A stretch of 64,000 bases of DNA from UBA1845 sp002338715 (GCA_035344155.1 DAORAL010000006.1:93195-157194), one strand, 5' to 3'. Counted from the stretch's first letter, positions 44,380-53,530 are shown. The notes: generated by a model from the sequence alone, not told the origin. A program made the numbers and translations.

Positions 44380-44413
44380 GGTGACATACCAGCCGGCGCG
44401 ATGTGTTTGGAAT

Positions 44414-44761
44414 CTAAGTTCGACCTTTGTCCATCGATCGCAACAGCTTGAAATCGAAGATTCCCGAGTTGTGCCCGTCAGCCCACATCAATTGAATGGC
44501 ATAGTTACCGACCAACGCAGCTCCGGTCAGTTGCGGGGGACCGGTTCCCGGATCGCTGCTGAGAATGTTGAAGAGTTGCGACGTTTCCTTGCGCCGATTC
44601 TCATTGCAGGTCGCACACGGGCACGCCTTGCGCAAAGTTGCCGCATTCAGCACGGTGACATGACCATCCTTCCACGCAATGGTCAGCGTGCCTTCCGACC
44701 GATTCAACTTCAAATCTGTCGCTGTATAAGAATCTTGTGTCGGTGTGTCGCTCGCACCCAT
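44414..44761 (-). CDS. DUF971 (gamma-butyrobetaine-hydroxylase-like N-terminal) protein
   Basis: 115 residues; the DUF971 core runs from about 15 to 110 with LTIAWKDGHVTVLNAATLRKACPCATC and later YAIQLMWADGHNSGIFDFKLL. The CPCATC motif carries three Cys that could bind metal; in gamma-butyrobetaine hydroxylase the homologous domain binds zinc. Bacterial stand-alone DUF971 proteins have been linked to Fe-S cluster or ApbC-type contexts, but no such gene is adjacent. It is the middle gene of the hydrolase-DUF971-flippase operon (gaps 44 and 34 nt). The start lacks a clear Shine-Dalgarno sequence. Confidence 0.88.
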   Translation of the reverse strand: MGASDTPTQDSYTATDLKLNRSEGTLTIAWKDGHVTVLNAATLRKACPCATCNENRRKETSQLFNILSSDPGTGPPQLTGAALVGNYAIQLMWADGHNSGIFDFKLLRSMDKGRT

Positions 44762-44805
44762 GCCGGCTGATTCCTGTCGTTTCGTGTTTACACCGTCGCC
44801 GGCGA

Positions 44806-45906
44806 TTACTTCCGCGCCCGTGTGCGCATCCGATCCGGTTTGGTGTATTTGGTGTACGAGATGCGCGGGATTTCATCAAGGGGTTGGGCGATCTGACTGA
44901 GCAACCCGTCGCCGCGAAGCGGTTCATCCTGAACCATTCCGCAAAGATGCTGCCTGAAAAACCGCACCGAGTAGCTGCCGTAAAGTTCCGGCTGGGTGAC
45001 GACGGCTTGGTTATGCTTGGCCCGCGGGCAAATCCACAAATACTTGGGACCGCGTGCGAGTTCAAAAATCATCTGCGCCTGCGTTACCGGGATGTGCCCG
45101 TCTTTTTCGCCATGGATCACCATCAGCGGCATCGCCCCGAGTCGGTGCAGCGATTTCCGCACCGACGGAAAGCGGCAGTTCTGACGACGACTGACCTCGC
45201 GAATCGTCAGCCAGCGAAGAAATCGCCAAAACGCCGGATGGTGGTTTTCGTAAACCAATCGCACCTTCGCGAAAATCCCGACCCAACGCTGCATCAGGTA
45301 TTCGAGGTACGCATCGGTGCTGAATCCGCCATCGATCATGATCGCTTTGACGCTGGGAACATGGACGGCAGATATCACCGCGGCCCCGGCTCCACGCGAC
45401 ACGCCAACCAATCCAACTTCGCGCGGGCGTCCCTGCTGCTCCAGCCAATCTTCGACAAACGCAATCGCACCGAGCATGTCGGCTTGTTCGCGATCGCTGG
45501 GCCAGAGTCGAACCTTGTATCCATCTTCGGGAATGGACTCTCCCTGTCCGCGAAAATCAAACGCGAACACTTCGAACCCATCGTTGATCAACGCTTCGCA
45601 GTATCGGTTGGCGCTGTACTTGTCGCTGTCCAACTCGTGGGCAAAAATCACGACGCCCTTCTGCGACGCGTCCGGATTGGGTTTCAGAAAAACGCCCTTA
45701 AGGAGGTGTCCGTCGAACGCGCGAAAGTCCACCACCTCGCCGCCGACGCGCGGGTAATCGCGGGCGGTAAACGAAAGCGGCACATGCGTGTTCTGGAAGA
45801 TGTTGGCGATAAGGTGAACGTACTTGCGCAGGATCAGGATCGGAACCACCACGAGGATCACCAGCGTCACCACAATGCTGATGAGCGCCCAGTTCCGCTG
45901 TAGCAA
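44806..45906 (-). CDS. membrane-anchored alpha/beta hydrolase
   Basis: 366 residues. An N-terminal membrane helix (about 7-27) anchors an alpha/beta-hydrolase domain. The nucleophile elbow is VGVSRGAG (Ser170), the oxyanion region is VIFAHELDSDKYS and the likely catalytic His is in CPRAKHNQ. AFDFRGQGES is typical of the family. The ester or amide substrate is unknown. The start is uncertain: TTG at 45906 is the only canonical start, but the frame is open to 45972 and a GGAGGA site sits about 24 nt upstream, directly before ATC-ATC codons, so a non-canonical start a few codons earlier is possible. It is the first gene of the operon with DUF971 and the flippase-like protein. Confidence 0.85.
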   Translation of the reverse strand: MLQRNWALISIVVTLVILVVVPILILRKYVHLIANIFQNTHVPLSFTARDYPRVGGEVVDFRAFDGHLLKGVFLKPNPDASQKGVVIFAHELDSDKYSANRYCEALINDGFEVFAFDFRGQGESIPEDGYKVRLWPSDREQADMLGAIAFVEDWLEQQGRPREVGLVGVSRGAGAAVISAVHVPSVKAIMIDGGFSTDAYLEYLMQRWVGIFAKVRLVYENHHPAFWRFLRWLTIREVSRRQNCRFPSVRKSLHRLGAMPLMVIHGEKDGHIPVTQAQMIFELARGPKYLWICPRAKHNQAVVTQPELYGSYSVRFFRQHLCGMVQDEPLRGDGLLSQIAQPLDEIPRISYTKYTKPDRMRTRARK

Positions 45907-46093
45907 TTCGATGATCGCGCCGATGATGCCTTCCTCCGTTAAAGCTTGACCCGGCTTCCCCTGATCGGTTCGTCAATTGGGCGTAGTAGCCACCAACCGC
46001 AGACAACGGGCAGCCGCACTGGGTCGCCGCCATTATCAAAACCATCCCCCATTAGGCAAGGGCAAACCGCACTACTAAGCCGATTGGAAGCGG

Positions 46094-47050
46094 CTATTGA
46101 ATCTGGGCAGGATGCCTGGGGGGATTTCCGCCGAGGACCGCGATCACATCGTCGACAACATCGTTCATCCGCATGAGAGCCGCCGCCGACCTGCCCGCGA
46201 CGTGCGGCGTCAGGATCGTGCGGGGCGCGGACATCAAAGGATGGCTGGCGGGAAGGGGTTCCTCTTCGAAAACGTCCAGAGCAGCTCCGGCCAATGCGGA
46301 TTTTCGAAGGGCGTTCGCCAACGCAACGTTATCGACGACGGCTCCGCGCGAGGTGTTGACGAGAAGGGACGTCGGTTTCATCTGCGCCAACCGCTCGGCA
46401 TTGATGAGACCGCGCGTCTGCGATGTGAGTGGAACGTGCAGCGAGACGATGTCCGCAGTCTCCAGCAGTGCATCGAGCGAAACTGAGTCCGCGTTGAAGC
46501 CTTCGATCTCAATCGCGCGAATGTCGTTGTAGACGACGTCCATCCCCAACCCTGCCGCACAAATGCGTCCGACCCGCGAACCGATTCGCCCCATGCCGAT
46601 GATCCCGAGCCTGCAATCGGAAAGCTCGCGCCACTTGGCGACGTTGCGATGTTCAACGAACATGCCGTCGCGAAGCGCCGCGTCACTGGCGATGAAGCGG
46701 TGCTCCAACGCGATCATCAGACCGACCGCGTGCTCGGCGACCGATTGTGTCGAAGCCGCCGGCGTATGCACGACGATCACCCCCTGATCCTTCGCCGCGA
46801 TCAGATCGATGTTGTCCACACCGACGCCAGCCCGCCCCACCACTTTCAAGTTCGGACCCGATTGCAGCAACTCGCTGGTCACGTGCGTGTACGTGCGCAC
46901 GAGCAGCGCGTCGGCATCGGCGAGCGCCGCACGTATCGCCGCGTCATCGCACGACTCGAGTTCGACGACCTCGCCACACGCGCGCAATCGCGCCATCGCG
47001 CTATCGCTGTACTTTTCCGCGACGACGATTCTTGGTGATGAACTGCTCAT
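46094..47050 (-). CDS. D-2-hydroxyacid dehydrogenase (phosphoglycerate-dehydrogenase-like)
   Basis: 318 residues from the ATG at 47050. It is NAD-dependent, with the Rossmann motif IGMGRIGSRVG, the substrate region VGRAGVGVDNID, the catalytic Arg in VNTSRGAVVD, the Glu region ALDVFEEEPL and the catalytic His in TPHVAGRSAAA. Of the SerA family it has only the catalytic part; no C-terminal ACT domain is present. It could therefore be 3-phosphoglycerate dehydrogenase (serine synthesis) or act on another 2-hydroxy acid, and the symbol is left open. The longer frame (to 47140) runs into the divergent neighbour and is not family-like. It is divergent from the inositol-phosphatase-like gene with about 118 nt between starts. 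Confidence 0.88.
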   Translation of the reverse strand: MSSSSPRIVVAEKYSDSAMARLRACGEVVELESCDDAAIRAALADADALLVRTYTHVTSELLQSGPNLKVVGRAGVGVDNIDLIAAKDQGVIVVHTPAASTQSVAEHAVGLMIALEHRFIASDAALRDGMFVEHRNVAKWRELSDCRLGIIGMGRIGSRVGRICAAGLGMDVVYNDIRAIEIEGFNADSVSLDALLETADIVSLHVPLTSQTRGLINAERLAQMKPTSLLVNTSRGAVVDNVALANALRKSALAGAALDVFEEEPLPASHPLMSAPRTILTPHVAGRSAAALMRMNDVVDDVIAVLGGNPPRHPAQIQ

Positions 47051-47168
47051 GAACGTACCATTCTTCAATCGCCCAACGCGGTTCGACGCCAGACCTTGCG
47101 CATGGGGCGTGTTACTGCGGTAATATCCCGCGATGGTCAACCCCGGTCAATGTGTTAGAATCGTGTTG

Positions 47169-47993
47169 ATGGAACCAGCCGAACTGACCGAATGGCGGCA
47201 TTTCGCGTGCGGGTTGGCCGACGAAGCCCGCGTGATCGCCGCCCAATACCGTGGCAACATGAACGTCGCGACCAAGCTCGATCGAAGCGTGGTCACCGAC
47301 GCCGATCATGCCATCCAGCACCACATCTGCCACGCCATCAAGAACCTCGACCCCACCCACGCGGTCCTCTGCGAAGAGAAAGCCGACTACCTCAAGGACA
47401 TGCCCAGACCGGCTGACTCGGAATTCTGCTGGGTGATTGATCCGCTGGATGGAACAAGAAACTACGTCCGCGGACTACCCAGTTGCTGCACATCGATCGC
47501 CCTGCTTAAAGGCGGCTTACCGATTATCGGTGTGATCGGCGACATGAATTCCAGCGATAACTACTCAGCCGTGACGGGTCATGGCATGTGGTTGAATGAT
47601 CAAAAGATCACGGCGGTTGACGCGAACGAATGCGGCAAACCGGTCGTTTCATTTCAACCATCACACACGCTGCTCGATGTCGATCGTTTGCCGACGTGGA
47701 CGCAGCGGGTGCGCGTGCGAAATTTCGGATCGAGCGCCATGCACCTCGCTTACGTTGCGATGGGCGCGCTCGATGGCGCGGTTTGCATGGACTGTCGGGT
47801 GTGGGACTTTGCGGCTGGCTACTTGCTCGTCATCGAATCGGGCGGACTAATGACCTGCGGTGACGGCGACGAACTCTTTCCGTTCGACATGACTCTCGAT
47901 ACAAGTCGCGGCGCAACCTTCATCGCAGCCCGCCGTGCGCTTCACGCACACCTGGTCGAACCCTCCGAGCTATCGAGCCAAACGCATTCGTAG
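47169..47993 (+). CDS. inositol-monophosphatase-family phosphatase (CysQ/HisN-like)
   Basis: 274 residues. Mg-dependent phosphatase fold with both family signatures: CEEKADYL (metal Glu), VIDPLDGTRNYVRGLP (metal Asp residues) and the C-terminal WDFAAGYLLVIESGG. Substrates in the family include inositol phosphate, 3'-phosphoadenosine 5'-phosphate and histidinol phosphate; the sequence alone does not decide. The ATG at 47169 gives the usual N-terminus, while the frame is open to 47133. No good Shine-Dalgarno sequence is seen. It is divergent from the 2-hydroxyacid dehydrogenase. If that enzyme is SerA-like, a serine-phosphatase-like partner would fit, but this is inference. Confidence 0.9.
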   Translation: MEPAELTEWRHFACGLADEARVIAAQYRGNMNVATKLDRSVVTDADHAIQHHICHAIKNLDPTHAVLCEEKADYLKDMPRPADSEFCWVIDPLDGTRNYVRGLPSCCTSIALLKGGLPIIGVIGDMNSSDNYSAVTGHGMWLNDQKITAVDANECGKPVVSFQPSHTLLDVDRLPTWTQRVRVRNFGSSAMHLAYVAMGALDGAVCMDCRVWDFAAGYLLVIESGGLMTCGDGDELFPFDMTLDTSRGATFIAARRALHAHLVEPSELSSQTHS

Positions 47994-48011
47994 TGTCAAT
48001 AACCGCGGCTC

Positions 48012-48602
48012 CTACGAACCCGGCGTGATGACGACTTCGAAATCGGGATCGCCTTCGTCGTTGACGATCGTCCGGGCTTCAATGGTGTCGCCACAGTTGA
48101 AATTCTCGCCCTGTTCGAAGTCAAAGTTAAACGTCGCCACCAATTGCTCGCCAAAGAACGGAGCCGACGCAAACGCATCCACGCCGATCGATGCCGACAC
48201 CGGGCACGCCACCTCAAAACGTTTCTCAAAAGCCCGCAACGACTCGGTATCGGTAAGCGTATCGCTGATGCCGTTGCCGTAATCGAGCGTCACTTCGATT
48301 TCGAGATCGAGCGAACCGATGCTGGCCAAGTTGGGATCGAGTCCGATCTCAGCCAGATACTCGGCCGCATCTTCGCGGGTGAATTCGTTGGAGACAGCCA
48401 CATTGATGCTGCCAAAGTCGTCAAAGGTGACGCCAGCCGGCGGTTCAACTTCCGGGAAGCCATTGTTGTTGGCATCGGTGGTGAGGTTATCGAGATCGCC
48501 GGCCTGCTGCCCTTCCAGGCATCCGGGAACAGCAAAGACACCGATCAAAACGAGCAGAACCGAGTTCCGAAAGAACGCCGAATTGAGCATCTGACCACGC
48601 AT
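48012..48602 (-). CDS. putative lipoprotein (unknown)
   Basis: 196 residues with a signal ending in the lipobox VFAVPGC, so probably lipid-anchored. The mature part is acidic, rich in Asp, Glu and Asn, with a predicted beta-rich fold. There are two more Cys (RFEVACP and ENFNCGD) that could form a disulfide. No family was recognised. A GAGGTG site 8 nt before the ATG supports this start. It is convergent with the phosphatase gene (18 nt between stops) and monocistronic. The sigma-factor gene lies 227 nt upstream on the same strand. Confidence 0.75.
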   Translation of the reverse strand: MRGQMLNSAFFRNSVLLVLIGVFAVPGCLEGQQAGDLDNLTTDANNNGFPEVEPPAGVTFDDFGSINVAVSNEFTREDAAEYLAEIGLDPNLASIGSLDLEIEVTLDYGNGISDTLTDTESLRAFEKRFEVACPVSASIGVDAFASAPFFGEQLVATFNFDFEQGENFNCGDTIEARTIVNDEGDPDFEVVITPGS

Positions 48603-48829
48603 TGGTTTTCACCTCGTTTGTAATAAACCAGCTATTCAAATTGCCTTGAACGAACAGGGATTGACGACGCCGCGCGAAGGCCTCCCTGCTGCATGGGATC
48701 ATACGTGGGACCAACTGGCGATCAACCTTCCAATTTGAAATGGAGGAAAACGTGTGGACGCGCGAATACACAACGCAAAATGCGAAGCGGTGACCACATC
48801 GGGGGTATTGGGGAAGCAATGTGCGCAGA

Positions 48830-50500
48830 TTAACTCGGAATCAAGTCCACGACCTGTTCCGGCAGTGAACTGCGCATCTTGTCGATGGCTTTGCGTTCAA
48901 TCTGGCGGACGCGCTCTTTCGTGACGCCAAACTGCTTGCCCAACTCCTCAAGCGTCTGGGTCTCGTCATTGCCAAACAGCCCGAAGTGCGACGTCACGAT
49001 GGTTCGTTCGCGCTCGGTCAACCCCGTCATGCTCTCGCGGATCATGTCCTTGAGGCCCTGGGCATCGAGCTCGCGACCCATCTGCGGAGCGCTGCCTGCC
49101 GTCGCGTCGATCAGTTCTTCCTGACCAGTGACGTAGCGCGTGAAATGATAGTGCTCTTCCGGAATCGTGCGGGCGAAGTTCTTGATGATCGCCCAACTGG
49201 CGTACGTGCTGAACTTGAACCCGCGACCGAAATCGAACTTCTCGACCGCCCGCATCAGCGACATGTTGCCGTCGGAGATCACCTCGAAAAACTTCGGCGA
49301 CCATCCGACGTGCTTCTTGGCGATGCTGACGACCAGGCGAAGGTTCGCCCGGACAATTTCCTGCCGCAGCTTGCTGGCGTCCTCGATCAGATTCTCGATC
49401 TTCGCGACATCGGACTCGCGAACATCGCAAATGTCGAGTGCCTCAACCAAGCTAGCGGCTTTATATTTGATGTAGTTGTACCGACGAAACGCATCGACCT
49501 CCTGATCGCTGGTCATCAGCGGGACATCGTAAAGGCTTCGCAGATACGCGGGCAGATCCTTGGGCGGACGGACCTTGGATCGCGCGCCATCACCGGTCGG
49601 CCTGGGCACGTCGAGAATGAGCGCGTCGGCATCGGGCGATGAGAACAAGTCATTGAAAATGTATTCGACCGGGGTCGATTTGAGCGTCCTGGCCCGCATC
49701 TCCAGAACAATGTCCTGAACCCGATCTTTCGAAAGGTTGGACGTCTTGGCAATCGTCGCGATACCAGCGCCGCGTTCACGCGCAGCCCACACCTTGCGGT
49801 GCGTCTCTGAAATCATCGGCAAACCGTTGCCGCTGAAGAGCGCATCTTCGGGGTTGGCTTGATCGTAACGACGCAGCGTGTATCGAATCGTTTCGATCGC
49901 TCTGCCGACTTCGTCTGAAATCTGGCGGGCGACAACATGCAACTTGATGCGCTTGTGTTCGAGCAGTTCCTTCGCGCGATTGACGATCGCGTCTTTTTCT
50001 TCCTGCGTGAGTTGCTTGAACGACGCACCGCGCTCGACCAGATCCTGGTTCTGCTTGACGAACCGATCGATCGTTGACTTGAGATAAAGCAGGCGGCTGA
50101 CCCCGTCTTCGCACATCGCGCGAAGACCCATCAAACCGCGATGACGCCAGCGTCGAATCGTCTTGGTGCTGACGCCCAGATCGCTCGCGAGCTCTTCGCA
50201 GTCGCGATAGGCTTCGGTGAGTTCTTCAACAGGGATGGCTGTCTTGCGCGTAAGCTCTTCGGCCAGCAACACCAGGTCGCCGACCAATGTTGAACCGGGG
50301 ATCGATTTCTTGTCCGACTCGCGCCGATTGCGATATCCGGTGATGTGAAAGCACACCATATCGTACGGGTAAGTCTTGTCGGACTGCACGAGTCCCAGCA
50401 GATTCTCGATGCCTTGAAGTTGCGAAAGGCGCTTGGCCTTGGGGGAGAGTTGCAACTGATGGGCCAATTCCGCCAGATCTTTGCTTGCGAATTTGGTCAT
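48830..50500 (-). CDS. sigma-70-family factor with N-terminal HTH extension and reduced region 3
   Basis: 556 residues from the ATG at 50500 (GAGG 9 nt upstream). The C-terminal part has region 1.2/2 (about 320-450, with VRANLRLVVSIAKKHVG, SDGNMSLMRAVEKFDFGRG, KFSTYASWAIIKNFA) and region 4 (about 490-550, GLTERERTIVTSHFGLFG, TLEELGKQFGVTKERVRQIE). Only about 45 residues separate regions 2 and 4, so region 3 is almost missing. The N-terminal half carries several helix-turn-helix-like stretches (SDLGVSTKTIRRWRHRG about 106-122; ARQISDEVGRAIETIRYTL about 191-209; IAKTSNLSKDRVQDIV about 250-265). This differs from housekeeping RpoD. It is probably an alternative sigma factor with its own DNA- or partner-binding module; the target genes are unknown. 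Confidence 0.88.
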   Translation of the reverse strand: MTKFASKDLAELAHQLQLSPKAKRLSQLQGIENLLGLVQSDKTYPYDMVCFHITGYRNRRESDKKSIPGSTLVGDLVLLAEELTRKTAIPVEELTEAYRDCEELASDLGVSTKTIRRWRHRGLMGLRAMCEDGVSRLLYLKSTIDRFVKQNQDLVERGASFKQLTQEEKDAIVNRAKELLEHKRIKLHVVARQISDEVGRAIETIRYTLRRYDQANPEDALFSGNGLPMISETHRKVWAARERGAGIATIAKTSNLSKDRVQDIVLEMRARTLKSTPVEYIFNDLFSSPDADALILDVPRPTGDGARSKVRPPKDLPAYLRSLYDVPLMTSDQEVDAFRRYNYIKYKAASLVEALDICDVRESDVAKIENLIEDASKLRQEIVRANLRLVVSIAKKHVGWSPKFFEVISDGNMSLMRAVEKFDFGRGFKFSTYASWAIIKNFARTIPEEHYHFTRYVTGQEELIDATAGSAPQMGRELDAQGLKDMIRESMTGLTERERTIVTSHFGLFGNDETQTLEELGKQFGVTKERVRQIERKAIDKMRSSLPEQVVDLIPS

Positions 50501-51220
50501 GGTTTCAACCTCGTTTTGACAGATGCAGGCGAACTCACCAGGGTACCCAATGAATCGGTCTCGTTTTTTCGGCAACTATGGACGCGATACGCGAGGCAAT
50601 GTTACTAAATACCCAAGTAGATTATCGAACCCATCAGGTGGCCAGTCAACTGGGAATCCGAATCGCATCGCGGCAAAACGGCTTCAAATGACAGCAAATA
50701 TCGCCTTGGACACATTCCTAAAGTGCCACTGACCTTGCCGGCGATCAATCGATGATTTCGCCAACAAGGCGATGATGCGACACGCCTCCCACAGGCCGAC
50801 TGAGGCACCGCAAGGCATTGCGTCGGTCGCGATGCCAGCGCCTCGATCGTTTGCAGCCGCATAATCGACTTTGCAATCTCTCAAACCCCATATCGCATAG
50901 CAGGGATCGGAGTATCAAGCCCAAAGTCGAATTCGCACGTTCGACACACCCGGGAATCAACTCAGATACATTAACGAGAGACTGCAAGCATGTTCCAAAA
51001 ATGCTTTCTATAAAGGAGAAAGTCTTTCTTGATCGGTTCTACTCAGACCTTTAAGCTAAGCATTCTGGTCTTCCTGCACCGGGCTTTTCCGTTCGACTTT
51101 CGCCCGCTGTCACGGGCATATTCAAGAAAACTTGAAAAGGGTCATTTCGATTATTGGCACGTACGTTTTCAAACGTTGCGATGTCATCGTCAATCTTGTG
51201 GGTCATGGAGCTACAAAAGT
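50501..51220. other. divergent intergenic region, nothing convincing
   Basis: This is a 720-base spacer. An in-frame TTG at 51029 with AAAGGAG upstream could extend the next gene by 64 residues, but this would put the signal peptide internal. Otherwise no gene, repeat or structured element was recognised; promoters of both neighbours must lie here. Confidence 0.5.
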
Positions 51221-53410
51221 ATGAAGAAACGACAACTTTGGTCTTTTATGGTTGTTGGGGTGATCAGTGCAATGGCGGTACCGGCGACAAGTCTCGCGGG
51301 GCCGGACGTCATTGTCGGCGATCTTCCCGACGTTTGGCATTGGACCAGTTCCGGTGCAATCAACGGAATGCGGGCGTATTCGGTCGCCACGACGTCGTGC
51401 AACATCGGCGATCAGGAGTTTTCCTGGGTGGAACTCACCAACAAGCACCCCGTGATCTGCCAGAACATGTATCGCCTCAGCAACGGGCGCATCGAGCAAA
51501 TCGGAATGTCATGGCTTAAGCATGGCTTCTGCGCTTTGCAGGGAACGATCTGCGGATCATGCACGCCAGCCGGTAGCGGGTGCGTCGATGCGCTGGGCGT
51601 CGGTTGCTCCGATCCGTACAGTTCAAACCTGAATGGTACGCAGACGCGCCTTGGCCCGCGCTTTGAAGTTGATCCGACCAAAGGTTTCTTTCCATTCCCG
51701 TTCTCAAATCCGGGCGGTACAACAGGAAACAACCTCTTCAAACGACTCCAGGTTCCTGAATCCGACTTGACCACACCGAGCGCGCTGTACTTCGTCGAAG
51801 GTCAGTACATCCACCAGGAAGATGCTTCCGCAGGCAATGGAAACAACAACGCGTCTTATCGACGCATCACCATCAACGGCAGCTTTTCGATCACCACGCA
51901 GGGCTCGACCGAGCGCGAAATACCGGCGATCTACGCCTGGCGCGATCACGGTAACGGCGTCAACAACCCGGACAACTCCGTGCTTATCGTGCCCGTTGAT
52001 TTTGGAACTGGCGATCGCTTTATTGCGGCTTCCAAGGTGACCGACCTGGGCGGCGGCATTTGGCACTATGAGTACGCTGTACACAACCTCAACTCGGACC
52101 GGGCGGCAGGTACCGTTTCTGTTCCGATTATTCCGGGAACCGCCGTCACCAACGTGGGCTTCCACGACATCGATTACCACAGCGGCGAACCCTATGACAA
52201 CACCGACTGGAGCAGCACGGTGACGTCAAGCGAAGTTGTCTGGACCAGCCCGCAGACATTCGCACAGAATCCCAACAGCAACGCACTCCGCTGGGGAACC
52301 ATGTACAACTTCTACTTCGATGCGAATATCCCACCGGTTCCCGGCGATCTTTCCATCACCTCGTTCAAGCCGAGCTCGTCACCGACAAGAACTGCGACGT
52401 TGGAAGTTCCCGGCGGCGAATCACCGGATTGCAACAACAACGGAATCGATGACCCCTGTGATACGTCGTGTGCGGCGGCTGGATGCAGCGGCGTTCCCGG
52501 TTGTGGTCTCAGCTCAGACTGCAACGCCAACTCGGTACCCGACGAATGCGAAGCCGACTGCGATCACAACGGTCTTGCGGACACCTGCGACATCGCCGCG
52601 ACGCCGTCGTTGGACTGCAATCTCAACTCGATTCTCGACATCTGCGAACCCGATTGCGATCACAACGGGGTTCCGAACGATTGCGAAACGAACTCCAACA
52701 TCGCGTTCAGCGACGACTTTGAATCCGACATGGGCTGGACCGTCACCAACGACGCCTCACTTACGACGGGCGCTTGGGAACGGGCGGATCCCGAGCAGAC
52801 CAATCGACCTGGTGGCATTTGTCAGCCACCGGACGATCATTCACCCTCGGGCACGCTTTGCTACGTGACCGAGGCGGCTGCTGGCGCGTCGGCAGGCTCG
52901 TTTGACGTTGACGGTGGTCCGACCGTTTTGACCTCGCCAGCGATCGATGCCAGTTCGGGTGGAGCCACGCTCGAGTTTTGGTACTGGTTCTTCTCGGAAA
53001 CTGGCGACGCCATGACGCTTGAAGCTTCGGGCAACAACGGCGCAAACTGGACCCCCGTTGTCATCTTCAGCGCCAGTGCCAGTTCGTGGCAGTCATACTC
53101 AGTGCTGCTCGATGATTACATCACCCCCGGCAGCCAGACCCGCTTCCGTCTTTCGGTCGTTGACGTCGGGTCGGCTTCCTACACTGAAGCGGCGATCGAT
53201 GACGTCGTCGTATCGGTTGCGGACTGCCCGCCAGCCACGGGTGACTACGACAGTGACGGCCACATCGACCTTCGCGACTACGCGGCATTCCAGCTGTGTT
53301 TCGAAGGGCCCGCAGGCAATCAGTGCGGCGCGGCATTCGACTACCAGGTCGATGGAACCGTTGACGGAACTGACTTCTCGGTCTGGACCAACGGCATAAC
53401 TGGTCCGTAA
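51221..53410 (+). CDS. secreted Cys-rich multi-domain protein with dockerin-like tag
   Basis: 729 residues from the ATG at 51221 (GGAG about 10 nt upstream) with signal peptide MKKRQLWSFMVVGVISAMA. The first 390 residues form an unfamiliar beta-rich domain starting PDVIVGDLPDVWHW. About 400-480 holds repeated Cys-rich calcium-type phrases of the form DCN.NG..D.C (SPDCNNNGIDDPC, SDCNANSVPDECEADCDHNG, LDCNLNSILDICEPDCDHNG). About 490-665 is a MAM/jelly-roll-like domain (FSDDFESDMGWTVTND, LEFWYWFFSETGDAM). The protein closes with the two-loop tag: GDYDSDGHIDLRDY, CFEGP, C, YQVDGTVDGTDF. The role is probably surface or matrix; no catalytic motif. A TTG at 51029 is a possible earlier start. Confidence 0.85.
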   Translation: MKKRQLWSFMVVGVISAMAVPATSLAGPDVIVGDLPDVWHWTSSGAINGMRAYSVATTSCNIGDQEFSWVELTNKHPVICQNMYRLSNGRIEQIGMSWLKHGFCALQGTICGSCTPAGSGCVDALGVGCSDPYSSNLNGTQTRLGPRFEVDPTKGFFPFPFSNPGGTTGNNLFKRLQVPESDLTTPSALYFVEGQYIHQEDASAGNGNNNASYRRITINGSFSITTQGSTEREIPAIYAWRDHGNGVNNPDNSVLIVPVDFGTGDRFIAASKVTDLGGGIWHYEYAVHNLNSDRAAGTVSVPIIPGTAVTNVGFHDIDYHSGEPYDNTDWSSTVTSSEVVWTSPQTFAQNPNSNALRWGTMYNFYFDANIPPVPGDLSITSFKPSSSPTRTATLEVPGGESPDCNNNGIDDPCDTSCAAAGCSGVPGCGLSSDCNANSVPDECEADCDHNGLADTCDIAATPSLDCNLNSILDICEPDCDHNGVPNDCETNSNIAFSDDFESDMGWTVTNDASLTTGAWERADPEQTNRPGGICQPPDDHSPSGTLCYVTEAAAGASAGSFDVDGGPTVLTSPAIDASSGGATLEFWYWFFSETGDAMTLEASGNNGANWTPVVIFSASASSWQSYSVLLDDYITPGSQTRFRLSVVDVGSASYTEAAIDDVVVSVADCPPATGDYDSDGHIDLRDYAAFQLCFEGPAGNQCGAAFDYQVDGTVDGTDFSVWTNGITGP

Positions 53411-53465
53411 GCCATTCATGTTGCAACCTCGAATCGATTCGGATTCGAGTCGCATAAACTACAAG

Positions 53466-53504
53466 CCGGTTATCGATCCTTGCGGGTCGGTGACCGGTTT
53501 TTTT
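53466..53504 (+). terminator. intrinsic terminator of the Cys-rich secreted gene
   Basis: 14-bp stem CCGGTTATCGATCC/GGGTCGGTGACCGG (with wobbles and mismatches) and a 4-nt loop, followed by seven T residues. It begins about 55 nt past the stop. Confidence 0.85.
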
Positions 53505-53530
53505 GTGTGCGCCCACAAGCCTGGCGTTAA

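Noticed and set aside
47096..47126. Promoter TTGCGC-19-TAATAT before the inositol-phosphatase-like gene
   Set aside because: The spacer is longer than normal and the -35 is weak; a single occurrence gives no independent support.
13777..53410. Cellulosome-type dockerins
   Set aside because: The tags carry an extra Cys pair and C..GP phrase, and no cohesin domain was seen in any protein of the window, so they are called dockerin-like only.
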